From NCBI GenBank assembly GCA_964454745.1, contig CAYVUI010000108.1, positions 1 through 15,090 on the forward strand: a stretch of 15,090 bases of DNA, given 5' to 3'. The notes beneath the pieces are model-generated. The model was not told the DNA's origin, did no database searches, and saw only the letters and a program-made list of their open reading frames with translations. The position numbers and the translations under genes were made by a program. This document shows, piece by piece, positions 1-7,230 of this stretch; the stretch's first letter is position 1, and each line of letters opens with the position of its first letter. The DNA is from CAYVUI01 sp964454745. Its GTDB lineage: Bacteria > Planctomycetota > Phycisphaerae > Sedimentisphaerales > Anaerohalosphaeraceae.

Positions 1-1
1 G

Positions 2-544
2 AGCGTTGAGGTGCAGTATCGCGGTGAAATCGCCGAAAAGAGCGTGGACCTGGCAACGACGGAATTTTCGATTGGTCTGCTCCAGCCGCATTTTGATTCG
101 CCAATCAATATGGTCAACGTCGGCCTGATGGCCAAAGAACGCGGCATCAGCGTCGATGAGATGAAGAACCCGGATATCAAGGACCTCGTATCGAGCTTTA
201 CCGCGAAGGTTGTGACGGATAAAGTTTCCCGTTCGATCACGGGTACGGTTTTCGGCGATCACCTGCTGCGGATTATCGACATCGATGGTTTCAAGGTCGA
301 GATGACGCCGCTGGGTACGGTTCTGGTGATCTTTAACGATGACAAGCCTGGTGTGATTGGTTCGGTCGGTACGGTTTGCGGCAAGCACGGTATCAATATC
401 ATGACGATGGGTGTCGGCCAGAAGCCGGACATCGAAAAAGCGGTACTGGCTGTGAGCCTGGATAAGGAACCGGACGAAAAGGCGATGGCGGAACTGGCCA
501 AGCTGGATTTTGTTAACGAGATGTATGTCTGCAAGCTGGATTAA
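2..544 (+). CDS. serA: D-3-phosphoglycerate dehydrogenase, C-terminal part (5' end outside window)
   Basis: SerA oxidises 3-phosphoglycerate to 3-phosphohydroxypyruvate with NAD+, the first step of serine synthesis in the cytosol. Only the C-terminal 180 or so residues are visible. The frame is open to the left edge, so the GTG at 11 is internal and not a start. The first half (about nt 2-300) matches the intervening substrate-binding-type domain of long SerA proteins, with the stretch SPINMVNVGLMAKERGI and a following IDGFKVE segment. The second half (about nt 302-541) is an ACT domain, with the typical GTVLVIFNDDKPGVIGSVG and HGINIMTM pattern. ACT domains in this family usually bind serine for feedback control. 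The catalytic NAD-binding domain lies upstream, outside the window. A 67-base gap with no clear terminator separates it from the methyltransferase gene. The family call is firm; regulation by serine is inferred from the domain. Confidence 0.93.
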   Translation, partial: SVEVQYRGEIAEKSVDLATTEFSIGLLQPHFDSPINMVNVGLMAKERGISVDEMKNPDIKDLVSSFTAKVVTDKVSRSITGTVFGDHLLRIIDIDGFKVEMTPLGTVLVIFNDDKPGVIGSVGTVCGKHGINIMTMGVGQKPDIEKAVLAVSLDKEPDEKAMAELAKLDFVNEMYVCKLD

Positions 545-611
545 AGGTCTTGCTGTTTCGGACGGCATTTGATCCGGACTTGATGTTTACCCATTTGCAC
601 GGACGCATGCT

Positions 612-1616
612 ATGAAGCATCTTGCGCTGCCTTGCCTGGATAAGAACAGGCAATTGCGAGAGTATTTAAGGCGTTACTGTCGGCTCGAGCCGGGCCAGGT
701 ATGGCAGGACCCGGCGGGGGGGCACCGTGTCGGATGCGGAGATTGTGCCTCGCCTGAGGATGTGCGTATGCTCATGGCAGGCGACAGAGCCCAGCTTGCG
801 ATTCATGATCCGCCTTACAATCTCGCAGTATTTGAGCGTAGAAGCGTTGAGGAATTTATCGAATGGTCCAGCCGTTGGATCGATACGACCCAAAGTGTGC
901 TTGCCGAAGACGCTAGCTTGTATATCTGGCTTGGGGCGGACCAGCAGGTTGGTTTTTCGCCGTTGGCGGATTTTATGATATTGATGCGGGGCAAAGAGGC
1001 CTTTGCGTCCCGCAGTTTTATTACGATGCGCAATCAACGAGGATATGGTACGCAGAAAAACTGGATGGCTGTTCGCCAGGAGCTGTTGTACTATACGAAG
1101 GGCAGCCCGACGTTTCACCCGGAGGCGGTGTACACGGATATCCCCAAGATTTTGCGGGGCTATTACAAAGAGGTTCGCGGTGAAGTTCAGGAGAACCAGG
1201 CCCGCGGACTCGGGCAGACGATCCGGGCCGGGAATGTCTGGGTGGATATTCAGCAGGTTTTCTACCGGATGCAGGAAAATGTCAGCGGCTGTTATGCCCA
1301 AAAGCCGCTAAAGTGCATCGACCGGATCATCGAGGCGAGCAGTGATGCCGGCGGCATCGTGATCGACTTTTTCGGGCATTCCGGAACGACGCTTCTGGCC
1401 AGTGAAATAAGCAACAGGATTTGTTTCACGATGGATGTGGACCCTGTTTACTGTGAAATCATGATTCGCCGGCTGGAAAAATACCGGGAAAACGGCCTGA
1501 CCGGATGGCAAAACAGCAATGCCTTTGAGGCGGAAATTGAACAGGATGAAACGCTTGCGGAAATGCTGGAAGGAAATTTAAAACAAACACGTGAAATCGC
1601 CGGGAATCTGGTTTAG
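612..1616 (+). CDS. beta-class DNA methyltransferase (N6-adenine or N4-cytosine), apparently orphan
   Basis: This 334-residue protein is an S-adenosylmethionine-dependent DNA amino-methyltransferase of the N4/N6 family. Catalytic motif IV reads DPPYN at residues 66-70. It precedes the AdoMet-binding motif I, DFFGHSGTT at 252-260, followed by DVDP at 275-278; this order defines the beta class. A KPLKCIDRII segment at 231-240 is the usual lead-in to motif I. The glycine-rich motif is slightly unusual, with H where A/S/G-rich forms such as FSGSGTT are common. Residues about 110-220, between the two motifs, probably contain target recognition. The target site cannot be read from sequence. No restriction endonuclease or specificity gene is adjacent, so it may be a regulatory or orphan enzyme. 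The ATG at 612 has no convincing Shine-Dalgarno. The gene ends 10 bases before the topoisomerase start, suggesting co-transcription. Confidence 0.9.
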   Translation: MKHLALPCLDKNRQLREYLRRYCRLEPGQVWQDPAGGHRVGCGDCASPEDVRMLMAGDRAQLAIHDPPYNLAVFERRSVEEFIEWSSRWIDTTQSVLAEDASLYIWLGADQQVGFSPLADFMILMRGKEAFASRSFITMRNQRGYGTQKNWMAVRQELLYYTKGSPTFHPEAVYTDIPKILRGYYKEVRGEVQENQARGLGQTIRAGNVWVDIQQVFYRMQENVSGCYAQKPLKCIDRIIEASSDAGGIVIDFFGHSGTTLLASEISNRICFTMDVDPVYCEIMIRRLEKYRENGLTGWQNSNAFEAEIEQDETLAEMLEGNLKQTREIAGNLV

Positions 1617-1626
1617 GATATCGGAT

Positions 1627-3510
1627 ATGGTGAAACGTAAAAACAAGGAAGTAGAAGGTCAAATGGATTTGTTCTCAGGGGATGAGAGTGTGGCCAAAAA
1701 AAAGACAGTAAAAAAGAAGACGAAAGCGGCGGCGGCAAAGAAAAAGACGGTCAAAAAGGCGACAAAGAAGACCGTAAAAAAGACAGCGAAAAAGACCGCT
1801 AAGAAAACGGCAAAAAAGACAACGAAGAAAAAGAAAGCACCTCGTACTCAACCGGACGAGGCTGTCGAGGAAGCGATCGAAGAAACGCCGCCGCAGGTGA
1901 AAAAACGGAGCAAAAAACGAGGCAAGGCGGCGACCGCCGAATCCATGGCAGCCCGTCAGCGGGATATCAGCGTCAGTGAATTTTTCGCAAAGAACCGTCA
2001 TCTGCTGGGTTTTGACAATCCGCGAAAGGCCCTGCTCACGGCGGTAAAAGAGGCGGTGGACAACGCCCTCGATGCCTGTGAGGATGCGCACATCCTGCCC
2101 AACCTGGTGATCTCGATCAAAGCGGTCCCGAATTCCGAGAATAAATTCTGGCTCAATGTGACAGATAATGGCCCCGGTATTGTGAAGAAACAGGTACCGA
2201 ATATTTTTGCCAAGCTGCTGTACGGCAGTAAGTTCCATACTCTCAAGATGAGCCGCGGCCAGCAGGGGATTGGCATCAGCGCGGCGGGGATGTACGGGCT
2301 GCTGACAACCGGTGAGCCGGTGCAGATTATTACCCGTACGGACAAAAGCAAACCGGCGTCGCATTATCATGTGCAAATCGATACGACGAAAAATCAGCCC
2401 GAAGTGGTGCTTGATGAAGAATGCGAATTTGTCAACGACACGGGGACGAGCGTGACGATCATCATGGAAGGGCGCTACCAGAAGGGCCGCCAGAGTGTGG
2501 ATGAATACATTGAAGAAACGGCAATGGCCAATCCGCATGCGACGATCATTTACAATTCCCCCGATGGTGCGAGCAGTGAATACAAGCGGCAAAGCGAGGA
2601 TTTGCCGTTTATTCCCGTTGAGATCAAGCCGCATCCGTACGGCGTGGAGCTTGGGGTACTCTTTAAACTCGCCCGTATCAGCAAGAGCAAAACGCTGAGC
2701 GAATTTTTGCGACAGGAGTTTTCACGGGTTAGCCCGCGGCTGGCGGCGGAAATCTGCAAGACGGCGAAGCTGTCTTCACGGCTGCGCGTGAAAAATATCA
2801 CGCTCAAAGAGGCTGAAAAGCTGCATGAGTCTATCAATAAGACCAAGATCATGGCCCCGCCTACGGACTGTATCGGTCCGATCGGTGAAGAGAAACTCGA
2901 AGAAGGCCTGCGCCGCGTGGTCGATGCGGACTTTTATGTCACCTGTACCCGCCGGCCCAGTGTCTATCGCGGCAATCCGTTCCTGGTGGAGGCGGCACTG
3001 GCATATGGCTTTAAGAGCAGCGGCGGCGGGAATGGGAGCGACAATGACGACAAGGAACCGCTGATGAAGATTACCCGGATTGCCAATCGTGTTCCGCTTT
3101 TGTATCAGCAGTCGGCCTGTGCGATTTATAAGGGGATCGTCGAGACGAACTGGCGCAATTACGGGCTTACGCAGGGGCGCGGGGCTCTTCCCAGCGGCCA
3201 ACTGATGCTGATGGTGCATATCGCGTCGGTGTGGGTGCCGTTTACCTCGGAGAGCAAAGAGGCGATTGCGCATTACCCGGAGATCATCAAGGAGATCAAG
3301 CTGGCGGTGCAGGAATGCGGGCGAAAGCTGGGTATGCATGTCCGGCGGCAAAAGCGGATTCGCGATGAAATGGTCAAACGCAGCTACATTGAGACCTACC
3401 TTCCGCATATCGGCGAGGCGCTGCGGGATATCCTGACGCTCAAAGATAACCAGGTTGAGAAGGTGGTTACCAGCCTCAAGGGTACCCTGGAACGGACACG
3501 AAAACTGTAA
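1627..3510 (+). CDS. top6B: DNA topoisomerase VI subunit B with lysine-rich N-terminal extension
   Basis: Topoisomerase VI is a type IIB enzyme (A2B2) that passes one DNA duplex through another using ATP; subunit B is the GHKL ATPase and transducer. In this 627-residue protein, the N box is EAVDNALDA (E142, N146, D149), the second ATP box is DNGPG (180-184), and the glycine-rich lid is RGQQGIGISA (210-219). The H2TH-like region spans about 355-425. The transducer ends with TSESKEAIAHY, whose K544 corresponds to the switch lysine. The catalytic core starts near residue 108, giving about 520 residues, normal for the family. Before it lie QMDLF at 12-16 and a KKTAKK-type lysine-rich tract at 24-70, both unusual. 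ATG 1627 is preferred because AGGA lies 8 bases upstream; an upstream GTG at 1591 overlaps the methyltransferase. Subunit A is not in the window. The enzyme is mainly archaeal and plant, and rarer in bacteria. Confidence 0.93.
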   Translation: MVKRKNKEVEGQMDLFSGDESVAKKKTVKKKTKAAAAKKKTVKKATKKTVKKTAKKTAKKTAKKTTKKKKAPRTQPDEAVEEAIEETPPQVKKRSKKRGKAATAESMAARQRDISVSEFFAKNRHLLGFDNPRKALLTAVKEAVDNALDACEDAHILPNLVISIKAVPNSENKFWLNVTDNGPGIVKKQVPNIFAKLLYGSKFHTLKMSRGQQGIGISAAGMYGLLTTGEPVQIITRTDKSKPASHYHVQIDTTKNQPEVVLDEECEFVNDTGTSVTIIMEGRYQKGRQSVDEYIEETAMANPHATIIYNSPDGASSEYKRQSEDLPFIPVEIKPHPYGVELGVLFKLARISKSKTLSEFLRQEFSRVSPRLAAEICKTAKLSSRLRVKNITLKEAEKLHESINKTKIMAPPTDCIGPIGEEKLEEGLRRVVDADFYVTCTRRPSVYRGNPFLVEAALAYGFKSSGGGNGSDNDDKEPLMKITRIANRVPLLYQQSACAIYKGIVETNWRNYGLTQGRGALPSGQLMLMVHIASVWVPFTSESKEAIAHYPEIIKEIKLAVQECGRKLGMHVRRQKRIRDEMVKRSYIETYLPHIGEALRDILTLKDNQVEKVVTSLKGTLERTRKL

Positions 3511-3544
3511 GCATAAATTGTCGGCAGAGAGGTGAGGTGTATAA

Positions 3545-4918
3545 ATGGCGGAATTGATTATCAGTATCAGCGGAATGCGGGGGATTATTGGTGAAAACCT
3601 GTCGCCGATGATCGCCGCCGAGTACGGTGCGGCATTTGGTACGTTTCTGCGGAGGCGGTTTTCCGGGACGGGCACCCTTACGGTGGCCCTCGGTCGGGAT
3701 TCACGGCCTTCCGGGCAAATGCTGACCTGGGCAGTGGGCTCGGGTCTTTGTGCGGCGGGTGTGCATGTCGTAGACCTTGGGATCGTAACGACGCCGTGTG
3801 TGGGGATCATGCTGCGGGAGCTCGGCTGTGCGGGCGGAGTGGTGATTACGGCCTCGCATAACCCGGTGGAATATAACGGCATCAAGCTGTTGATGGATAA
3901 TGGGATTGCCCCGGCACCGGAAACGGCGGCAGAGATTCGGCAGATGTATTTCGATAAGGATATCGACCTGATGGATTCGCTCCAGTGCGGGCAGTGCTGT
4001 TTTGAGCCGCGGACCGATGAAGTGCATATCGAAAAGGTGCTTTCGCTGGTGGATACGGATTTGATCGCGTCGAAGAAGTTTAAGGTCGTACTCGACAGTG
4101 TCAACGGCGCCGGCGGGCGGATCGGGGTTAAATTGCTCGAAACGCTCGGCTGTGAGGTGCACGCGATGAATTATGAGGCGACGGGTAAGTTTGCTCATAC
4201 GCCCGAGCCGACGAAGGAGAACCTGAAGGACCTGTGCAAGACGGTGGGCCATGAGTCCGCTGTGGTTGGGTTTGCCCAGGATCCGGACGCGGACCGTGTC
4301 GCGGTGGTCGATGAAAACGGAACCTATATCGGTGAGGAGTATTCCCTGGCGATGGCGGTGCAGTATGTGCTATCCAAGGAGGGGCCCGAGAAAGCCGCCG
4401 CGAATTTGAGTACCTCGCGTATGGTCGATGATGTGGCAAAGCGTTTTGGCGGTTCGGTCATTCGTACGCCGGTTGGCGAAGCGAATGTCGCCAAGGCGAT
4501 GATCGAAAACGGATGCACTATTGGCGGTGAGGGCAATGGCGGTGTGATCGACCTGCGTGTAGGGCCGGTTCGTGACAGTTTGGTCGGGATGGCGCTGATC
4601 CTGCAATTGATGGCTGAGACGGACAAGACCGTAAGCGAGCTGGTCAAAGAGATCGGCGGTTATACGATGGTCAAGACCAAAGTGGGGGCGGATAAGCAGC
4701 AGGCTGCCCAAATCATCGAGAAGGTCAAGCAGAAGTTCCCCGGGGCAAAGGTGGACGAGAGTGACGGGGCCCGGTTTGATTTTGAGGATGGCTGGGTGCA
4801 TGTCCGCACGAGCAATACTGAGCCGGTGATGCGGATTATCGTTGAAACGGTGGATGAAGCCGGGGCGAAGCGATATCTTGACGCGGTCAATGCGATACGG
4901 GACGAGATTTTGAATTGA
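3545..4918 (+). CDS. glmM: phosphoglucosamine mutase-type alpha-D-phosphohexomutase
   Basis: Members of this family move phosphate between C6 and C1 of a hexose. GlmM makes glucosamine-1-phosphate for UDP-GlcNAc, hence for cell wall or envelope glycans. All four active-site loops are visible in the 457 residues: TASHNP with phosphoserine S104, the metal loop DPDADR (D246, D248, D250), the sugar loop GEGNGG (328-333), and the phosphate-binding loop RTSNTEP (421-427). Length is normal. The sugar loop is GEGNGG and not the GEQSGH of classical proteobacterial GlmM; from memory this form occurs in archaeal and Bacteroidetes-type enzymes. Phosphomannomutase or phosphoglucomutase activity therefore cannot be excluded. 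The ATG start has a strong GAGGTGAGG ribosome site about 8 bases upstream. It lies 34 bases after top6B, and its stop overlaps the next start. The family is certain, the exact substrate less so. Confidence 0.88.
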   Translation: MAELIISISGMRGIIGENLSPMIAAEYGAAFGTFLRRRFSGTGTLTVALGRDSRPSGQMLTWAVGSGLCAAGVHVVDLGIVTTPCVGIMLRELGCAGGVVITASHNPVEYNGIKLLMDNGIAPAPETAAEIRQMYFDKDIDLMDSLQCGQCCFEPRTDEVHIEKVLSLVDTDLIASKKFKVVLDSVNGAGGRIGVKLLETLGCEVHAMNYEATGKFAHTPEPTKENLKDLCKTVGHESAVVGFAQDPDADRVAVVDENGTYIGEEYSLAMAVQYVLSKEGPEKAAANLSTSRMVDDVAKRFGGSVIRTPVGEANVAKAMIENGCTIGGEGNGGVIDLRVGPVRDSLVGMALILQLMAETDKTVSELVKEIGGYTMVKTKVGADKQQAAQIIEKVKQKFPGAKVDESDGARFDFEDGWVHVRTSNTEPVMRIIVETVDEAGAKRYLDAVNAIRDEILN

Positions 4919-5835
4919 CAGTCGATGAGAAAAATGTTGCGGCAAGGCGGGAGATTGCCCGTGTGACACGCATGGGGGTATACGGCAACTTTGCGCTTTC
5001 CCTGGTGAAACTGGGTATCGGGATGTGGGCCGGGTCAATGTCGCTGGTGGCCGACGGGGTACATTCGATTTCGGATTTGTTTTCGGATTTTGCCGTGTTT
5101 ATCGGGATGCATTTCGGGGCAAAAGAGCCTGACAGCGAGCATCCATACGGGCATGGGCGTTTCGAGAGTTTTGCGACATTGGTGGTTTCGCTGATTTTGA
5201 TCGTGGCCGGTTCGATGTTGATTTATAAATCGGCCGGGCAGATCGCCCGAATTCGTCACGGGCTTTCCGAGGTCGTTGTGCCGGGAGGCTGGGTGCTGGC
5301 TGCGGCCGTTTTGTCAATTGCGGTAAAGGAGTTTTTGTACCAGGTAACGCGGCGATGGGCGGTTCGGCTGCACAGCAGCATGCTGTATGCAAATGCGTGG
5401 CACCATCGAAGCGACGCAATCAGCTCGGTAGCGGTCGTAGTGGGCTTTTTCGCACAGCGAATGGGATATGTGTATGGTGACCACCTGGCGGCGATTGCGG
5501 TGGGCCTTCTGATTATCCTGGTGGGGGTACGGATTATGGGCGGCTGTATCCGGGAATTTTCCGAGAGCCAGGCGGACGGCCAGACGCTGGAGCTGATCCG
5601 TGAAATTATCAGCGAGGAAAAGCGGATTCAAAGCTGGCATCGACTAAGGACACGGATCGCGGGTCGGGAGGTTTTTATGGACCTGCATATCCTGGTTGAT
5701 CCCGAGCTGAATATCTGCCAGGCTCATGAGATTTGCGAAACCCTCGAAAACACGCTGCACGACAAGGTGCCCCGGCCGATGAATATTATGGTTCACATCG
5801 AGCCGGACCTGCCTGACCTTCGCAAAGAGGAGTGA
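4915..5835 (+). CDS. cation diffusion facilitator (CDF) family metal efflux transporter
   Basis: CDF proteins export divalent metals (Zn, Fe, Mn, Co or Cd) from the cytoplasm in exchange for protons, as inner-membrane dimers. The 306-residue sequence shows the usual layout of about six membrane segments followed by a cytosolic domain. The segments lie near residues 20-45, 47-66, 85-105, 123-142, 166-181 and 188-208, with a soluble domain at about 215-295. Metal-site residues are ADGVHSISDLFSD in TM2, where a His (H50) replaces the first Asp of DxxxD-type sites, and HHRSDAISS (163-171) before TM5. HPYGHGRFE (76-84) is a conserved loop. The substrate cannot be fixed from sequence. The only sensible start is TTG at 4915, which overlaps the glmM stop in the four bases TTGA; the next in-frame ATG would remove the first 19 residues. 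Translational coupling to glmM is likely. Its 3' end overlaps a convergent gene by 50 bases. Confidence 0.93.
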   Translation: MTVDEKNVAARREIARVTRMGVYGNFALSLVKLGIGMWAGSMSLVADGVHSISDLFSDFAVFIGMHFGAKEPDSEHPYGHGRFESFATLVVSLILIVAGSMLIYKSAGQIARIRHGLSEVVVPGGWVLAAAVLSIAVKEFLYQVTRRWAVRLHSSMLYANAWHHRSDAISSVAVVVGFFAQRMGYVYGDHLAAIAVGLLIILVGVRIMGGCIREFSESQADGQTLELIREIISEEKRIQSWHRLRTRIAGREVFMDLHILVDPELNICQAHEICETLENTLHDKVPRPMNIMVHIEPDLPDLRKEE

Positions 5836-6175
5836 GTGTCCATTGATCCCCGGCATTGCGGGTAAGCCGGCAGGGGCCGTTCAGGATTTTTCCTTCGCAT
5901 ACAAACCGAATGTTCTGTTCTGATTTCTCAAGGATGGTGCAGTTTCCGCGGTCGATTCGTGCGACCGAAGCGGTATTTTTTTGCACCGGGCCTTCATAGT
6001 CGAGAAACCGGATCGGGTGGTCCTGGATTTGTTGGGCTATGGTGGTTTGGGTGATTTTTGCGGATTGGGGGATTTCGATTCGCCAGGTTAACAGTTTGTC
6101 CTGGTGTTCGAGCATGAGATCCCAGTGCGGGCCGTCGGGAGTTTTATGCTCAAGAATGACGAATAATCCAGACAT
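5786..6175 (-). CDS. stand-alone LigD_N / 3'-phosphoesterase-like domain protein
   Basis: This 129-residue protein resembles the phosphoesterase domain at the N terminus of bacterial LigD, which trims 3'-ribonucleotides and 3'-phosphates during end-joining repair. It has FVILEH (5-10), HWDLMLE (17-23), TWRI (30-33), DHPIRFLDYEGPV (52-64) and RIDRGNC (73-79), in the same order as LigD. The positions matching known catalytic or metal-binding residues appear to be H10, H17, D19, H53 and Y60. The place of the LigD arginine two residues after the Asp is M21. Activity is thus plausible but unproven. No ligase or primase domain is attached, and no ku gene is nearby. I chose ATG 6175, which has AGG five bases upstream; GTG 6181 would add two residues. 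It follows pta by 18 bases and probably shares its promoter. The 3' end overlaps the CDF gene on the other strand. Confidence 0.78.
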   Translation of the reverse strand: MSGLFVILEHKTPDGPHWDLMLEHQDKLLTWRIEIPQSAKITQTTIAQQIQDHPIRFLDYEGPVQKNTASVARIDRGNCTILEKSEQNIRFVCEGKILNGPCRLTRNAGDQWTLTPLCEGQAGPARCEP

Positions 6176-6193
6176 TATCACCTGTAATTCTGT

Positions 6194-7180
6194 TTATTCC
6201 GCCTGAAGAGCGGTAATTGCCACCGCGCCTACTACATCCTCGGCGGAGCAGCCGCGGGAGAGGTCATTTACCGGCTTGGCCATGCCCTGGAGGATCGGAC
6301 CGTAGGCCTCCGCGCCGGCCAGCCGCTGAGTCGCTTTGTAGCAGATGTTGCCTACGCCCAGGTCCGGGAAGATGAAGATATTGGCATTGCCCTCGAGAGG
6401 GGAATCGGGGCATTTACTTTTCGCGACTTCCGGAACATAAGCCGCGTCAAACTGCAGTTCGCCGTCGATAATGACGTCTTTTAGGTTCATTTCGGCGATT
6501 TTGTCTTTCGCAATTGCCGTTGCTTCGATCACCTTTTTCGTGGCCTCGCTTTTGGCGGAACCCTTGGTCGAGTAGCTCAGCATCCCGATCCGGGTGGGGA
6601 AACCGAACGAAATCGCGGTCATCGCGGTCGAAACGGCAATGTCGGCAAGCTGGTGGGCGTCCGGGTTTTCCAGCAGTCCGCAATCTGCAAAAAGCAGGGT
6701 TTTGTCCGGCCAGCACATAAAGAACATGCTGGAGATGGTCTTGATCGGGCCGGCACTCTTGATCACCTGCAGGGCAGGGCGGAGCGTATCGCCCGTGGCA
6801 TGGCACGCCCCGGCGACCAGACCGTCCGCATCGCCGGCTTTTAGCATCATGGTTCCGAAGTAGATCTCATCTTCTATAATTTTGTGGGCCTTTTCTTCGG
6901 TTATCCCTTTATGTTTGCGTAATTCATAGAACATCGCGGCGTATTGATTTTTGTGATCCGAGCTTTTCGGATCCAGTATTGTGATTTTACCCGGGTCCCC
7001 GCCTGCGGCCTTGATTTTTTCGGCGGTTTCATCGACCGGGCCCAGAATGGTAAGCCTGGCGATGTTTTTTTCGATGATCGGGGCGACAGCTTCCTGGATT
7101 CTTGGATCGTTGCCTTCCGGCAGCACGATGTGTTTGTTCATTTGGGCGGCTTTGGCGAGGGTTTTGTCAATAAAGCTCAT
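6194..7180 (-). CDS. pta: phosphate acetyltransferase
   Basis: Pta converts acetyl-CoA and phosphate to acetyl phosphate and CoA, normally paired with acetate kinase to make or use acetate. The 328-residue protein is the short single-domain class. Signatures include IVLPEGNDPRIQ at 18-29, DGLVAGACHATGDTLRPAL at 119-137, the FGFPTRIGMLSYSTKGS segment at 192-208 and the C-terminal GNANIFIFPDLGVGNICYK region at 264-282. A longer form starting at GTG 7213 is open, adding 11 residues. I prefer ATG 7180 because the protein then starts with MSFIDK like its relatives, and because the predicted promoter would leave only about 10 bases before the GTG. No strong Shine-Dalgarno is visible for either. No ackA is in the window. 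The next gene downstream is the LigD_N-like protein. Confidence 0.93.
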   Translation of the reverse strand: MSFIDKTLAKAAQMNKHIVLPEGNDPRIQEAVAPIIEKNIARLTILGPVDETAEKIKAAGGDPGKITILDPKSSDHKNQYAAMFYELRKHKGITEEKAHKIIEDEIYFGTMMLKAGDADGLVAGACHATGDTLRPALQVIKSAGPIKTISSMFFMCWPDKTLLFADCGLLENPDAHQLADIAVSTAMTAISFGFPTRIGMLSYSTKGSAKSEATKKVIEATAIAKDKIAEMNLKDVIIDGELQFDAAYVPEVAKSKCPDSPLEGNANIFIFPDLGVGNICYKATQRLAGAEAYGPILQGMAKPVNDLSRGCSAEDVVGAVAITALQAE

Positions 7181-7230
7181 CGGATTCGATTCCACAAAAA
7201 TTATCGTTTTCACAATGTTGACCAGTGTCC

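Noticed and set aside
545..611. Terminator between serA and the methyltransferase
   Set aside because: No stem followed by a T tract could be found in these 67 bases.
1693..1840. Possible tandem DNA repeat or CRISPR-like array
   Set aside because: The repeats are irregular lysine codons inside an open frame; no regular repeat-spacer pattern exists.
1675..2634. A 319-codon minus-strand frame rich in R, L, F and C opposite the lysine tract
   Set aside because: The odd composition is the complement of the AAG/AAA-rich coding tract of top6B; no domain is visible.
2776..4104. A 442-codon open frame on the minus strand opposite top6B and glmM
   Set aside because: It spans two well-supported genes and their gap, has no family resemblance and shows the Ser/Arg/Pro-rich composition of a shadow frame.
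5846..5876. GC-rich CCGGC/GCCGG inverted repeat after the CDF stop, considered as its terminator
   Set aside because: The stem is only 5 bp, lacks a T tract and lies within the LigD_N-like coding sequence.
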